Source: a bacterium (lineage in GTDB: Bacteria > Verrucomicrobiota > Kiritimatiellia > CAIVKH01). Taken from it: DNA of 44,250 nucleotides. Positions within the stretch are counted from its first letter, which is position 1. Each line of letters begins with the position of its first letter. A program made the translations under genes and the position numbers. Positions 26,855 through 35,008 of this stretch are shown here, piece after piece. The stretch lies in NCBI GenBank assembly GCA_030432155.1, contig JAUIHQ010000005.1, positions 1-44,250 on the forward strand, given 5' to 3'. Under the pieces are notes generated by a model, which searched no databases, was not told where the DNA came from, and worked only from the letters and a program-made list of their open reading frames with translations.

Positions 26855-27862
26855 ATGACTGTTTGTGACATGCATGACGACCACGAGATCTTTCTGCCGT
26901 TCCGGCCTCGCCGAAACCGGTCGACCGACGCGGTTCGCCGCTTGGTGCGAGAGACCGTTTTGACTCCATCCGATCTGATTCTCCCTCTGTTTGTCTGTGA
27001 GGGGAAGAACCGGAAAGTCGCGATCAAGTCCATGCCCGGTTGTTTCCGGTTGAGCCGGGATTTGATTGTGAAGGAAGCGAGAGCAGCGCGGAGGCTTGGC
27101 ATTCCGGCGGTAGCTTTGTTTCCTGCTCTTCCTGATGCGAAGAAGGATCGGAGGGCCGGCGAGTCGGTCAATCCGGATGGGCTGTTACAGCAGACCGTTC
27201 GGGCATTGAAAGACAAGGTCCCCGAGCTGGCAGTGATCACCGACGTCGCCATGGATCCCTACTCCAGCGATGGTCATGACGGATATGTCGAGAATGGCCG
27301 GATCGACAATGACAAAACCCTCCCCATTCTCGCCGCGATGGCCGTCTCCCAGGCTGAAGCCGGAGCCGACATCGTCGCGCCCTCGGACATGATGGACGGC
27401 CGTGTTTCCTACATCCGGGAAGCCCTGGACACCCACGGCTATACGGGGACAGGCATTTTAGCGTACTCCGCGAAATATTGTTCGGCTTTCTACGGTCCCT
27501 TCCGGGAAGCGCTGGATTCCGCTCCGCGCGGCGGAGATAAAAAGACGTATCAGATGGATCCTGCGAATGCGGTCGAGGCCTTGCGGGAAATCCGGCTTGA
27601 TGTGGAGGAGGGGGCTGACATGGTGATGGTCAAGCCGGGGATGCCGTACCTGGATATCGTTGCTGCCGCCAAAGAGGCGGTGGATGTTCCCGTGGCGGTG
27701 TATCAGGTCAGTGGGGAGTATGCGATGATCAAGGCGGCGGACAAGCTGGGCTGGCTATCCGGAGCGGACGCGATGATGGAGAGCCTGGTTGCTTTCAAAC
27801 GGGCCGGGGCGGACATGATTTTGACATATTATGCCGCAGAAGCTGCGTCCGCGCTCTCGTGA
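26855..27862 (+). CDS. hemB: Delta-aminolevulinic acid dehydratase (porphobilinogen synthase)
   Basis: 335 residues from ATG 26855, or 330 from ATG 26870. It joins two 5-aminolevulinate molecules to porphobilinogen for haem and related tetrapyrroles. The two active-site lysines lie in YSAKYCSAFYGPFR and MVMVKPGMPYLD. The metal-site segment reads DVAMDPYSSDGHDG, without the cysteines of zinc enzymes, so the Mg2+-dependent type is expected. FFCEG-like LPLFVCEGKN and AVALFPALPD are standard. It overlaps the next gene by one base (TGATG). Confidence 0.96.
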   Translation: MTVCDMHDDHEIFLPFRPRRNRSTDAVRRLVRETVLTPSDLILPLFVCEGKNRKVAIKSMPGCFRLSRDLIVKEARAARRLGIPAVALFPALPDAKKDRRAGESVNPDGLLQQTVRALKDKVPELAVITDVAMDPYSSDGHDGYVENGRIDNDKTLPILAAMAVSQAEAGADIVAPSDMMDGRVSYIREALDTHGYTGTGILAYSAKYCSAFYGPFREALDSAPRGGDKKTYQMDPANAVEALREIRLDVEEGADMVMVKPGMPYLDIVAAAKEAVDVPVAVYQVSGEYAMIKAADKLGWLSGADAMMESLVAFKRAGADMILTYYAAEAASALS

Positions 27863-28218
27863 TGAAGGTCGCCGTACTCGGAGCCTCACCAAAGCCTGAC
27901 CGGTATGCCTACCGAGCCTTTCGTATGCTACTGGAACATGGCCATGAACCGGTTCCGGTGAATCCAGCCTACGAGGAGATCGATGGAATCCCCTGCTGGC
28001 CAACCATCACAGATGTAAAATCACCTCATACGATTACCGTTTATCTGGCACCGGCCCACCTGCATAAAATCTTGCAGGACATCATCAGCGCCGCACCAAC
28101 ACGAGTCATTCTCAATCCGGGAACCGAAGATCCTGCCATCAAAAAAAGCCTACGAGAAGCCGGAATCCCCGTCACAGAAGCCTGCACCCTCGTCATGCTT
28201 CGAACCGGCCAATTCTAA
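27862..28218 (+). CDS. CoA-binding domain protein (YccU-like)
   Basis: 118 residues from ATG 27862, overlapping the hemB stop. It is a single Rossmann domain: MKVAVLGASPKPDRYAYRAF (dinucleotide loop GASPKPDR), VPVNPAYEEIDG, TVYLAPAHLHKIL, ILNPGTEDP. These match the CoA_binding_2 family, which binds CoA-like nucleotides with no defined reaction. Its end marks the left edge of the RAYT island. Confidence 0.88.
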   Translation: MKVAVLGASPKPDRYAYRAFRMLLEHGHEPVPVNPAYEEIDGIPCWPTITDVKSPHTITVYLAPAHLHKILQDIISAAPTRVILNPGTEDPAIKKSLREAGIPVTEACTLVMLRTGQF

Positions 28219-28285
28219 CTCGGCAGGGACAGGCAAGTTGGTTCGATTCATTCTGTTATACATATCGTGACAGGCGTTTCTCTTG

Positions 28286-28423
28286 ACGGGCACAATGCCC
28301 GTATGTCGTTGATGTAAAGCGGTTTGTGGGTGGCGGCTGCAAGGCGTGGCTGCCTCGGGATGGTGACAGGTGAATTAGGATGAAGTGACTGATGGCAAGA
28401 GATTTTGCCTGTCCCCATTTGGG
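28286..28423 (+). repeat. Left copy of RAYT-flanking direct repeat
   Basis: It begins with the hairpin ACGGGC-ACAAT-GCCCGT (28286-28302), runs through GTGGGTGGCGGCTGCAAG and TGAATTAGGATGAA, and ends TTGCCTGTCCCCATTTGGG (to 28423). It is clearly alignable with the right copy, with scattered differences. Confidence 0.75.
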
Positions 28424-28574
28424 CGTGGAAGTTTCTACCGGGGGGGGCGCCTCCATAGACTAAACGGATGAGGCTGCCGTCTGTTTCTCGCTGGTTTTCA
28501 GGTATCAAGCAAAGACCAACACTTAGGCTTTGACGACACGCACAAGCCTGGACCATTGATTTTGTGAATACCTA

Positions 28575-29453
28575 CTAAGTCGTTTGCAGATGCTTGTAGC
28601 AGTAAAGTGAGCCGGGCCCACGGATCCTCGCTGCCCCGGTCTTTTTCGTTCGCAGGTGTGGTCGGTATCGAGCTGCTGTATCAAGCACAAACAACTCCGA
28701 GCCGATAACAAGACCGTCTACCCAGTACCGCACCCGTCGTTCCAGCCACGGCTTCCGGACCTCCGAGCCTGGCCTCGATTCGTTAAACACGCTCCAGAGG
28801 CTTTCAAACAATTGGTCAAGGTTGGCATAGGGGTAGATCTCGGACAGGATTGGGAGCAGAATGGACCGAAGATGGAGGGCAAACGGATGCATACCCGTGG
28901 CTGCCCATGCGCCAAAACTGCAAAACCTATAGTCGGAGGGGTGTTTGACCATCCGGGCCCTGACCGGATTCATCTCAATGTATTGAATACACCCCCATGC
29001 CGCCCGCCCGTCCCCTAATAGCGTGTGCTTGAATCGCTCCGCCCATAGGGATCCGCGCCGGTGCACCGGACGGGTCCGGTTGAACCAGCAGGTGAACTGT
29101 TGTTGTAGATCATGCATCAGCCAACTGATATCCACCATTCGGTGGGCATGAACCTGAACCATTGGGTCGTGTGGATCAAGCCGCCGGCCGGGATAGTAGG
29201 CTTCATATCTTCGGCATACCTCTTCAGCCGATGGCAAGCTTCCCGGGGCATACACGACAAGGTGAAAATGGTTGGACATGACCACGTACGACAGCGGTTT
29301 TACCAGATAATACTCATCCAGCTTGTGCAGAAGTTGAACGAACTTCTCCTTCTCGGCCCTGCCAAAGGGGCGGTCGGAAGACGTTCCCGACACGCGGTTG
29401 TACAGGTGATAGATCATTGGTTCACCAATTACTTTGATTCTCGCTCTACGCAT
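28575..29453 (-). CDS. REP-associated tyrosine transposase (Y1 family, RAYT)
   Basis: 292 residues from ATG 29453, which has GAGGTG four bases upstream; the open frame to 29477 is not needed. This single-strand nuclease cuts and joins REP-type hairpins. The histidine pair His62-His64 lies in VMSNHFHLVVY (HxH form of the HUH motif), and the catalytic Tyr158 lies in CIQYIEMNPVRARMV. SLWAERFKHTLL between them is also typical. The C-terminal extension (about 190-292) is longer than in E. coli TnpA-REP. Active-site residues are intact, so it may be functional. Confidence 0.88.
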   Translation of the reverse strand: MRRARIKVIGEPMIYHLYNRVSGTSSDRPFGRAEKEKFVQLLHKLDEYYLVKPLSYVVMSNHFHLVVYAPGSLPSAEEVCRRYEAYYPGRRLDPHDPMVQVHAHRMVDISWLMHDLQQQFTCWFNRTRPVHRRGSLWAERFKHTLLGDGRAAWGCIQYIEMNPVRARMVKHPSDYRFCSFGAWAATGMHPFALHLRSILLPILSEIYPYANLDQLFESLWSVFNESRPGSEVRKPWLERRVRYWVDGLVIGSELFVLDTAARYRPHLRTKKTGAARIRGPGSLYCYKHLQTT

Positions 29454-29555
29454 AAAACACCTCGTGGTTACATACACAGGAAGAATTCAGGACCCATGAT
29501 TTCCGGCCGAATTGTGAAAAAATGTGAAAAAATCCAGAATAGCCAAGTTTGAACC

Positions 29556-29695
29556 ACGGGCCCCGCGCCCGTATATTGTTGATGTACAGCAGGTTGTGGG
29601 TGGCGGCTGCAAGCCGTATCTTCCCGGGACGGGGACCGGTGAATTAGGATGAAATGAAATGGCTGATCAAAAGAATTTGCCTGTCCCCATTTGGG
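29556..29695 (+). repeat. Right copy of RAYT-flanking direct repeat
   Basis: It has the same order as the left copy: hairpin ACGGGC-CCCGC-GCCCGT (29556-29572), GTGGGTGGCGGCTGCAAG, TGAATTAGGATGAA, and TTGCCTGTCCCCATTTGGG to 29695. The hairpin stem is identical in both copies while the five-base loop differs, so the stem seems to be the conserved feature. Confidence 0.75.
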
Positions 29696-29856
29696 AGACG
29701 CCCGAGAGGGAGACACCCGAGAGGACCATGCAGGATGGTTTACCTGTCACCAACTTGAGGAGATTGAAACAGGTTGTTCGCGCGATCGTGTCACGGAAGA
29801 TGTTTCACCTGTCCCTCTTGAATGAGGAATTGCCTGTCCCCCTCTGGAAGGGGTGG

Positions 29857-31002
29857 TTAGTCGGTCTGGCCGTATGTCATTCTGGTTCTGGTCATGAGGG
29901 GGGTGGTTGCCTGGTTTATGAGGACGGTGTGGATGGTTCCGTCTCCCTGGATGGGGGGGCCGGTGTTTGTGTAGTCGTAGCCATTTGTCGAGATCTGTAT
30001 CTGGTATTCTGTGCCGGGTCGGGTTTCAAAAACGGCATGACCATTGATGACATCCGCCGGCGTGATATCAGGCATGACTGTGGGACCGTACATCATCCAT
30101 TGCCATTCTTCATGGAATGTATCTGATGTCGGCAGGTGATAGTCGACAACCATGGAGCCATGGGCATTGGTTGTGCTCACGTCGGTCATGAATGTATGTG
30201 ATCCGCGGTATGGAGCATGTTCGGTATCGACGAGAACCTGCGGGCCAAAATCAAACAGCCCAAGTTCCTCCCAAAAGGCCACGAGCCGATTTGAAGAAAC
30301 CAGCTCATCGTCATAATGGCCAAAGCCGAAATACCGTTCCGGCTTCGTCATACCCGGGGAAGACACCCAGTCCGCCGGACGGTTACCCGTGAAATACCAA
30401 TCCATGGATGCAAACATCATGACTCGCTTCACCGGCCGCACTTTCCCGATCATGGCAGCATGACCGCCACCCTGGGAATGACCGGCAATTGTGACATTCG
30501 ACCAGCGTACTCCCCCGGACCCATCCAGAAACTGTGCCCAATCAAAACTCGGATACTGGGCGTCAAGATAAGTCAGAAGTTTGATGAGGCGATTGTCGAT
30601 ACTGTCGGTGCGACTCACATCCACCAGGGCGGTTCGGTTCGTTCCATCGAAAACTTCAAGCCGTACGTTCTCATGACAGGTAGAGTCTGTTTGCAAAGCG
30701 CAAAGATTGTTTACCGCATCGCCATTCACATACATCAAGCCAACCGCATAAAATCCTTGCCGCGCAGCTTCCTGCACAATGTTTGTATAGACAATCGGTG
30801 CACCATCGGTGCCGGGAAGAAACACAAATAAATCATGGCCGGAAGGAGACAGGCCCGGAACACATATCGTGTGGACGTTGTTGTACTGGGAAATATTCGG
30901 GTCAGTTGTGCTCGGTGAGACAACAACACAAAGCTGGGCGCTTCCCGCCATAGTCCCCAGGTACAAGCCGACCCCAAACGGTATACAGTGCCAAAATTTC
31001 AT
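29857..31002 (-). CDS. Secreted alpha/beta-hydrolase
   Basis: 381 residues from ATG 31002. MKFWHCIPFGVGLYLGTMAGSA is a signal peptide in the usual order of charge, hydrophobic core and small residues. The nucleophile elbow GHSQGG (in VTIAGHSQGGGHAAM), an early FVFLPGTDG oxyanion strand and a late His in EHAPYRGSHTFM fit the alpha/beta-hydrolase fold. The C-terminal ~70 residues (GTEYQIQISTNGYDY) resemble the small beta modules found at the ends of secreted PVC proteins. A GTG start at 31059 would add 19 residues before the signal peptide. It follows the K+ channel gene on the same strand. Confidence 0.75.
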   Translation of the reverse strand: MKFWHCIPFGVGLYLGTMAGSAQLCVVVSPSTTDPNISQYNNVHTICVPGLSPSGHDLFVFLPGTDGAPIVYTNIVQEAARQGFYAVGLMYVNGDAVNNLCALQTDSTCHENVRLEVFDGTNRTALVDVSRTDSIDNRLIKLLTYLDAQYPSFDWAQFLDGSGGVRWSNVTIAGHSQGGGHAAMIGKVRPVKRVMMFASMDWYFTGNRPADWVSSPGMTKPERYFGFGHYDDELVSSNRLVAFWEELGLFDFGPQVLVDTEHAPYRGSHTFMTDVSTTNAHGSMVVDYHLPTSDTFHEEWQWMMYGPTVMPDITPADVINGHAVFETRPGTEYQIQISTNGYDYTNTGPPIQGDGTIHTVLINQATTPLMTRTRMTYGQTD

Positions 31003-31061
31003 GTTGACGATCGAATCCTCCCTTCCCACTCCATACCCGGAAAAGAGCCTCCCGTTCACCG

Positions 31062-31886
31062 TTACAGCCGGGCGCCGCAGTTTTTGCAGAACGCGGCATC
31101 AGGATCATGTCCCTCGGCAGAACAGTTCGGACAGGCCTGGGTGCTTATATCCCGCGGTCTTCGCCTGGCCGCCTGGGCAATTTCCACGGAAACAATCCCG
31201 GTCGGTACCGCAATAATCCCATAGCCCATAATCATGATCACAACCGCAAGCATACGACCGGGAACCGTGGCCGGGGAGATGTCGCCATAGCCCACCGTGG
31301 TCAATGTCACCACCGCCCAGTAGATGCTGGTGGGAATACTGGTGTACCCATTGTTCTCCCCCTCGATCAGGTACATCATTGAGCCGAGCACCACCACCAG
31401 GGTAAGCACCGCAAAAAGGAATACGGTAATTTTCCGTCCGCTGGCCCGTAGCGCCCTCACCAGCAATTCCGCCTCATCGAGATACAGCGCCAGCTTGAGT
31501 ACCCGGAACACCCGCAAGACCCGCAGGATGCGGATGACCAGCAAGTACTGGCTCCCGGGTAGAAAAAGGCTGAGATAGGTGGGAAGAACCCCCAACAGGT
31601 CAACAATGCCGTAGAAGCTCAGCGCATATTTCCGCGGACTCCGCACACAGGTGAGCCTCAAAACATACTCGACGGTGAAGAGAATCGTGAAACCCCACTC
31701 GAGTGAATATAGCACAGCCCCGTGTTCCAGCCGAACGGACCGAATACTATCCAGCATCACCACGGCCACGCTGACGAGGATGCTGACAATCAGGATGATA
31801 TCAAACAATTTGCCTGCAACGGTGTCCGCCTCGAAGATGACTTCGTGAAGCCTTTCCCTCCAAGAACTGGCGGCATGCTCACTCAT
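31062..31886 (-). CDS. Voltage-gated potassium channel with C-terminal zinc ribbon
   Basis: 274 residues from ATG 31886; an ATG at 31895 would add three. Six membrane segments can be seen. S4 has arginines every third residue (RILRVLRVFRVLKL), and the pore has the K+ filter TTVGYGD in VVTLTTVGYGDISPAT. The last ~30 residues hold CPNC...CKNC, a zinc ribbon, which is unusual as a channel tail. It may oligomerise the channel or sense metal or redox state. The hydrolase gene starts about 60 bp downstream on the same strand. Confidence 0.92.
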   Translation of the reverse strand: MSEHAASSWRERLHEVIFEADTVAGKLFDIILIVSILVSVAVVMLDSIRSVRLEHGAVLYSLEWGFTILFTVEYVLRLTCVRSPRKYALSFYGIVDLLGVLPTYLSLFLPGSQYLLVIRILRVLRVFRVLKLALYLDEAELLVRALRASGRKITVFLFAVLTLVVVLGSMMYLIEGENNGYTSIPTSIYWAVVTLTTVGYGDISPATVPGRMLAVVIMIMGYGIIAVPTGIVSVEIAQAARRRPRDISTQACPNCSAEGHDPDAAFCKNCGARL

Positions 31887-31991
31887 GGGTGCCATTCTAG
31901 ACAGAACCCGCGCTACGGCAACGGTGAAGTGCCGGCCTCGGTATCATCAATAACCATTGATCGGGCGATACCGTCATGCAATCTTTCCGCT

Positions 31992-33284
31992 ATGCATGGT
32001 TCCCGAAATAAACTGCTCGTTGTTCAGGCCGCCGCCATGGGCTCGAAGCTGCTGGCCCGCCATGGGAAGACGTTTACCGGTCATGATGTTCATTCCATGG
32101 CCTCCATTTTCCCCGCGGTTACCTGTCCGGTTCAGGCTTCCATGCGGACAGCCCTGCCGCCCGCCGGCCACGGGATGGTGGCGAACGGGGGATACTTCCC
32201 CCAGCTTAAGAAGGTTCTGTTCTGGGAACAGGCGGCAACGCTCGTGTCCGGTGAACGCGTGTGGGCCCCCCTCCGCTCCGCCGGCGGTACGGCGGGTATG
32301 ATGTTCTGGCAGCAAAGCCTGGTGGATGATCTGGATCTCGTGCTTTCCCCCCGACCCATTCACAAACACGAAGGCGGGATGATCCAGGACTGCTACTCGA
32401 TGCCCGGCGATCTCTATGGTCGGCTTTGCAAGGATATCGGCCGGTCATTCAACCTGATGCATTACTGGGGACCTGTCACGTCGCGAAAATCCAGTGAATG
32501 GATCGCCGATGCCACCATCGCCGTCATGAAGGATCCAGCGCCCGATCTTTTGTTTTCCTACATCCCTCACCTTGACTATGACCTTCAGAGAAAAGGGCCC
32601 GATCACCCCAGAGCGGCCCAGGCGCTCGATGTTCTCGAGACACTGACCGGCAAACTCGACCAGGCCTGCCGGGAATCCGGCTACGACTGGGTCATGTTCG
32701 GCGACTATGAAATCAACCCGGTTACCCAACCGCCGGTGTTCCCCAATCGAATTCTCCGGGATGCCGGGCTCTTTCGGACTCGTATGTTGAAGGGAATGGC
32801 CTATCCGGACTTTTTCTCCGGCGGCACCTTCGCCATGGTTGATCATGAGGTGGCGCATGTTTATGTCGGTGATCCACAGGACCGTGAACAAGTCCGCGGC
32901 CTTTTCGCGAACCAGCAGGGCATCGACCGCATACTCGACCGGCAGGCTCAAAAGGAGCTCGGCCTCGATCACGCCTCGTCAGGAGATTTTGTTCTCGTGT
33001 CATCCGAAGGCTCCTGGTTTGCGTATCCATGGTGGACCGAACGCCGCGAGGCTCCCGATTTTGCCACCCACGTGGATATCCACAACAAGCCCGGATTTGA
33101 CCCCTGCGAACTTTATTTCGGATGGCCGCCGCCTGGCATCAGCATGAATGTTTCGAAAATCGGCGGAACCCATGGGCGGAGCTGCAATGTTGCATGGTTC
33201 GGTACCTGGAACCCTGAGCGCAACATCTCACATCAACTCGACCTTGCCGAAGCGATCCGGGATTGGTGCGGTCAGCATGGATGA
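31992..33284 (+). CDS. Type I phosphodiesterase/nucleotide pyrophosphatase family protein
   Basis: 430 residues from ATG 31992. The open frame back to 31722 is antisense to the channel gene. The alkaline-phosphatase superfamily order is visible: KLLVVQAAAMG, the nucleophile-threonine region FPAVTCPVQASMRTALPP, HGMVANGGYF, the metal-binding FSYIPHLDYDLQRKGPDHP, and MFGDYEINPV. Its substrates may be nucleotide sugars or phosphodiesters. No signal peptide is seen, so it is probably cytoplasmic. It overlaps the following methyltransferase gene by eight bases. Confidence 0.8.
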   Translation: MHGSRNKLLVVQAAAMGSKLLARHGKTFTGHDVHSMASIFPAVTCPVQASMRTALPPAGHGMVANGGYFPQLKKVLFWEQAATLVSGERVWAPLRSAGGTAGMMFWQQSLVDDLDLVLSPRPIHKHEGGMIQDCYSMPGDLYGRLCKDIGRSFNLMHYWGPVTSRKSSEWIADATIAVMKDPAPDLLFSYIPHLDYDLQRKGPDHPRAAQALDVLETLTGKLDQACRESGYDWVMFGDYEINPVTQPPVFPNRILRDAGLFRTRMLKGMAYPDFFSGGTFAMVDHEVAHVYVGDPQDREQVRGLFANQQGIDRILDRQAQKELGLDHASSGDFVLVSSEGSWFAYPWWTERREAPDFATHVDIHNKPGFDPCELYFGWPPPGISMNVSKIGGTHGRSCNVAWFGTWNPERNISHQLDLAEAIRDWCGQHG

Positions 33285-34437
33285 CACAAGGGCGGATACG
33301 TTTCGATCCTACGTCATTTGTCCGCCGGGACTCGAACATATCGCGTCGGCGGAACTTCGGAGGATGGGAATCCAACATCAAGCCGGCCGCGGGAATCATA
33401 CCGCAGAAGGCGGATTTCCAATCAATCTTACCCCCCAGGAATTAATTCGCGCCAACCTCCGGCTGCGAACAGCCTCCCGGATCCTGGTGCGAATGGACGC
33501 TTTTTCCGCGTCCGCGTTCTGGGAGCTTCGCAAGCGGGCAGCGAAAGCACCGTGGCACCGATACATTACACCGGGTCGACCGGTAGGGATTCGGGTAACG
33601 ACCCGGCAGTCTGCACTCTACCACAAGAACGGAATCGCCGAACGGATTGCGGGGGCAGTCTCTGATGCCCTTGGCCGTGAATCTCCCATGATGCGCGGGG
33701 ATGACGACACCATGCAGAAGGACGGACAGTGGGTCCATGTCCGCATCGTGAAGAACAATGTCATGTTGAGTATGGACGCCACCGGAGACCATCTTCACCG
33801 GCGTGGCTACCGGACCCACATCGGCCGCGCACCTTTACGGGAAAACCTTGCCGCGGCCCTGGTCATGCTTTCGGGCTGGGACCGGTCGGCTCCCCTGGTT
33901 GATCCCTGTTGCGGCTCCGGTACGATTCTGATCGAGGCGGCGCTTCTTGCTTCCGGAACCGCCCCGGGCCGGAATCGCCCATTTGCCTGCGAACATTGGC
34001 CATGCATGCCGAACGCGCTCGCGGAGGTTGAGCGCGAATCAGCGCAAACGATACAGACCGCCGCGCCTCCGGTTCTCCAGGGATGCGATGTGAATCCGGA
34101 TGAAATCCACGCCGCCCGCCACAATGCGGAACAGGCCGGCGTGGCATCCATGATCGGTATGGACGCTCATCCCGCGAGCAAGATGTCACTTCCGGAAGGT
34201 GACGGATGGATCGTGACAAACCTGCCGTACGGCAAACGAGTGGGCCGAAACGAGGGTTCATCGGTGCTGGACGAAATCGCGTCCGCTGTTCATCGTAGTA
34301 CCCGTTCATGGCGCATGACAGCCATGACCGCTGACCGCATAGCCCTGAAGCGGTCTGACTTCCGCATCGATCATGTGACCCCACTTCGAAATGGCGGCCT
34401 GAAGGTGGATGTTGTCACCGGAAGCTGGATGCCGTGA
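33277..34437 (+). CDS. THUMP-domain RNA methyltransferase (RlmL/TrmN-like)
   Basis: 386 residues from ATG 33277. The N-terminal ~150 residues look like a ferredoxin-like plus THUMP RNA-binding part (CPPGLEHIASAELRRMGI, PVGIRVTTRQSALYHKNGIAERI). The C-terminal part is a Rossmann methyltransferase with PLVDPCCGSGTILIEAALL and the NLPYG variant of the NPPY motif, which is typical of guanine-N2 methylation. The target could be 23S rRNA G2445 (RlmL) or tRNA position 6; the sequence does not decide. It is coupled to the phosphodiesterase gene upstream. Confidence 0.88.
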   Translation: MDDTRADTFRSYVICPPGLEHIASAELRRMGIQHQAGRGNHTAEGGFPINLTPQELIRANLRLRTASRILVRMDAFSASAFWELRKRAAKAPWHRYITPGRPVGIRVTTRQSALYHKNGIAERIAGAVSDALGRESPMMRGDDDTMQKDGQWVHVRIVKNNVMLSMDATGDHLHRRGYRTHIGRAPLRENLAAALVMLSGWDRSAPLVDPCCGSGTILIEAALLASGTAPGRNRPFACEHWPCMPNALAEVERESAQTIQTAAPPVLQGCDVNPDEIHAARHNAEQAGVASMIGMDAHPASKMSLPEGDGWIVTNLPYGKRVGRNEGSSVLDEIASAVHRSTRSWRMTAMTADRIALKRSDFRIDHVTPLRNGGLKVDVVTGSWMP

Positions 34438-34489
34438 TCTGCGCGGACAAGTCATCGCCTCCGGAACTCATACGCAAAGGATACCCGAA

Positions 34490-35008
34490 ATGACGACAAT
34501 ACGAACCCACGCCTGGCAGGAAGCAGCGGCCTTTGCCGCACGCCATCACCTCGGGCACTTCCGGAAAGATAACGCCACGCCCTATATCTCCCACCCGTTC
34601 CGGGTAACCCTGACCGTGGCGACGGTATTCGGCGTTACCGACGAGACGGTCATGACTGCTTCCCTGCTTCACGACACCATCGAGGATTGTCGGGCCGATT
34701 TTGATGAAATCGCCGACCAGTTCGGAGCCCGTGTTGCCGAGATTGTCGCTCTCCTCAGCAAGGACATGCGTGCACCCGAAGACCGGCGCGAAGCTGAGTA
34801 TGACGCAGGACTGGCGGCCGGCCCCTGGGAAGCGAGGCTGATCAAGCTCGGTGACGTATATGATAACTACTGCGATGCCCGCTCCGATGCGATGCGGGAA
34901 AAGGCGAAAGACAAGGTGCTTCGCGCCCTGAAATTGGCGGCCGCGGATCCGGAATGTGCCACGGCCGTCAAGGCGGTGGAGGCCTTGATCCACAGCGGCA
35001 AAGCATGA
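34490..35008 (+). CDS. HD-domain (p)ppGpp hydrolase-like protein
   Basis: 172 residues from ATG 34490, with AAAGGA eight bases upstream. It resembles the hydrolase half of RelA/SpoT and the small Mesh1 proteins: ISHPFRVTLTVATVFGV, SLLHDTIEDCRADF with the HD pair, and ARLIKLGDVYDNYCDA. Synthetase and regulatory domains are absent. It may cleave ppGpp or another 3'-pyrophosphate such as NADPH. Its stop abuts the stop of the convergent SpoU methyltransferase gene, with no spacer. Confidence 0.85.
   Translation: MTTIRTHAWQEAAAFAARHHLGHFRKDNATPYISHPFRVTLTVATVFGVTDETVMTASLLHDTIEDCRADFDEIADQFGARVAEIVALLSKDMRAPEDRREAEYDAGLAAGPWEARLIKLGDVYDNYCDARSDAMREKAKDKVLRALKLAAADPECATAVKAVEALIHSGKA

Larger units (their letters stand above)
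28226..29840. mobile_element. RAYT (REP-associated transposase) island
   Basis: Between a CoA-binding protein gene and a hydrolase gene lies one transposase gene with repeat-rich flanks. GGGACAGGCAA occurs at 28226-28236, and its inverse TTGCCTGTCCC at 28405-28415, 29677-29687 and 29830-29840. A ~140-bp direct repeat lies on each side of the gene. The outermost motif copies are inverted relative to each other and could define the ends of the unit. Non-coding stretches at 28219-28574 and 29454-29856 are accounted for by this island; I see no other gene in them. Confidence 0.65.

Noticed and set aside
33065-33080. CCACGTGG word resembling a third parS
   Set aside because: The flanks lack the TGTT/AACA arms, so only the 8-bp core matches.
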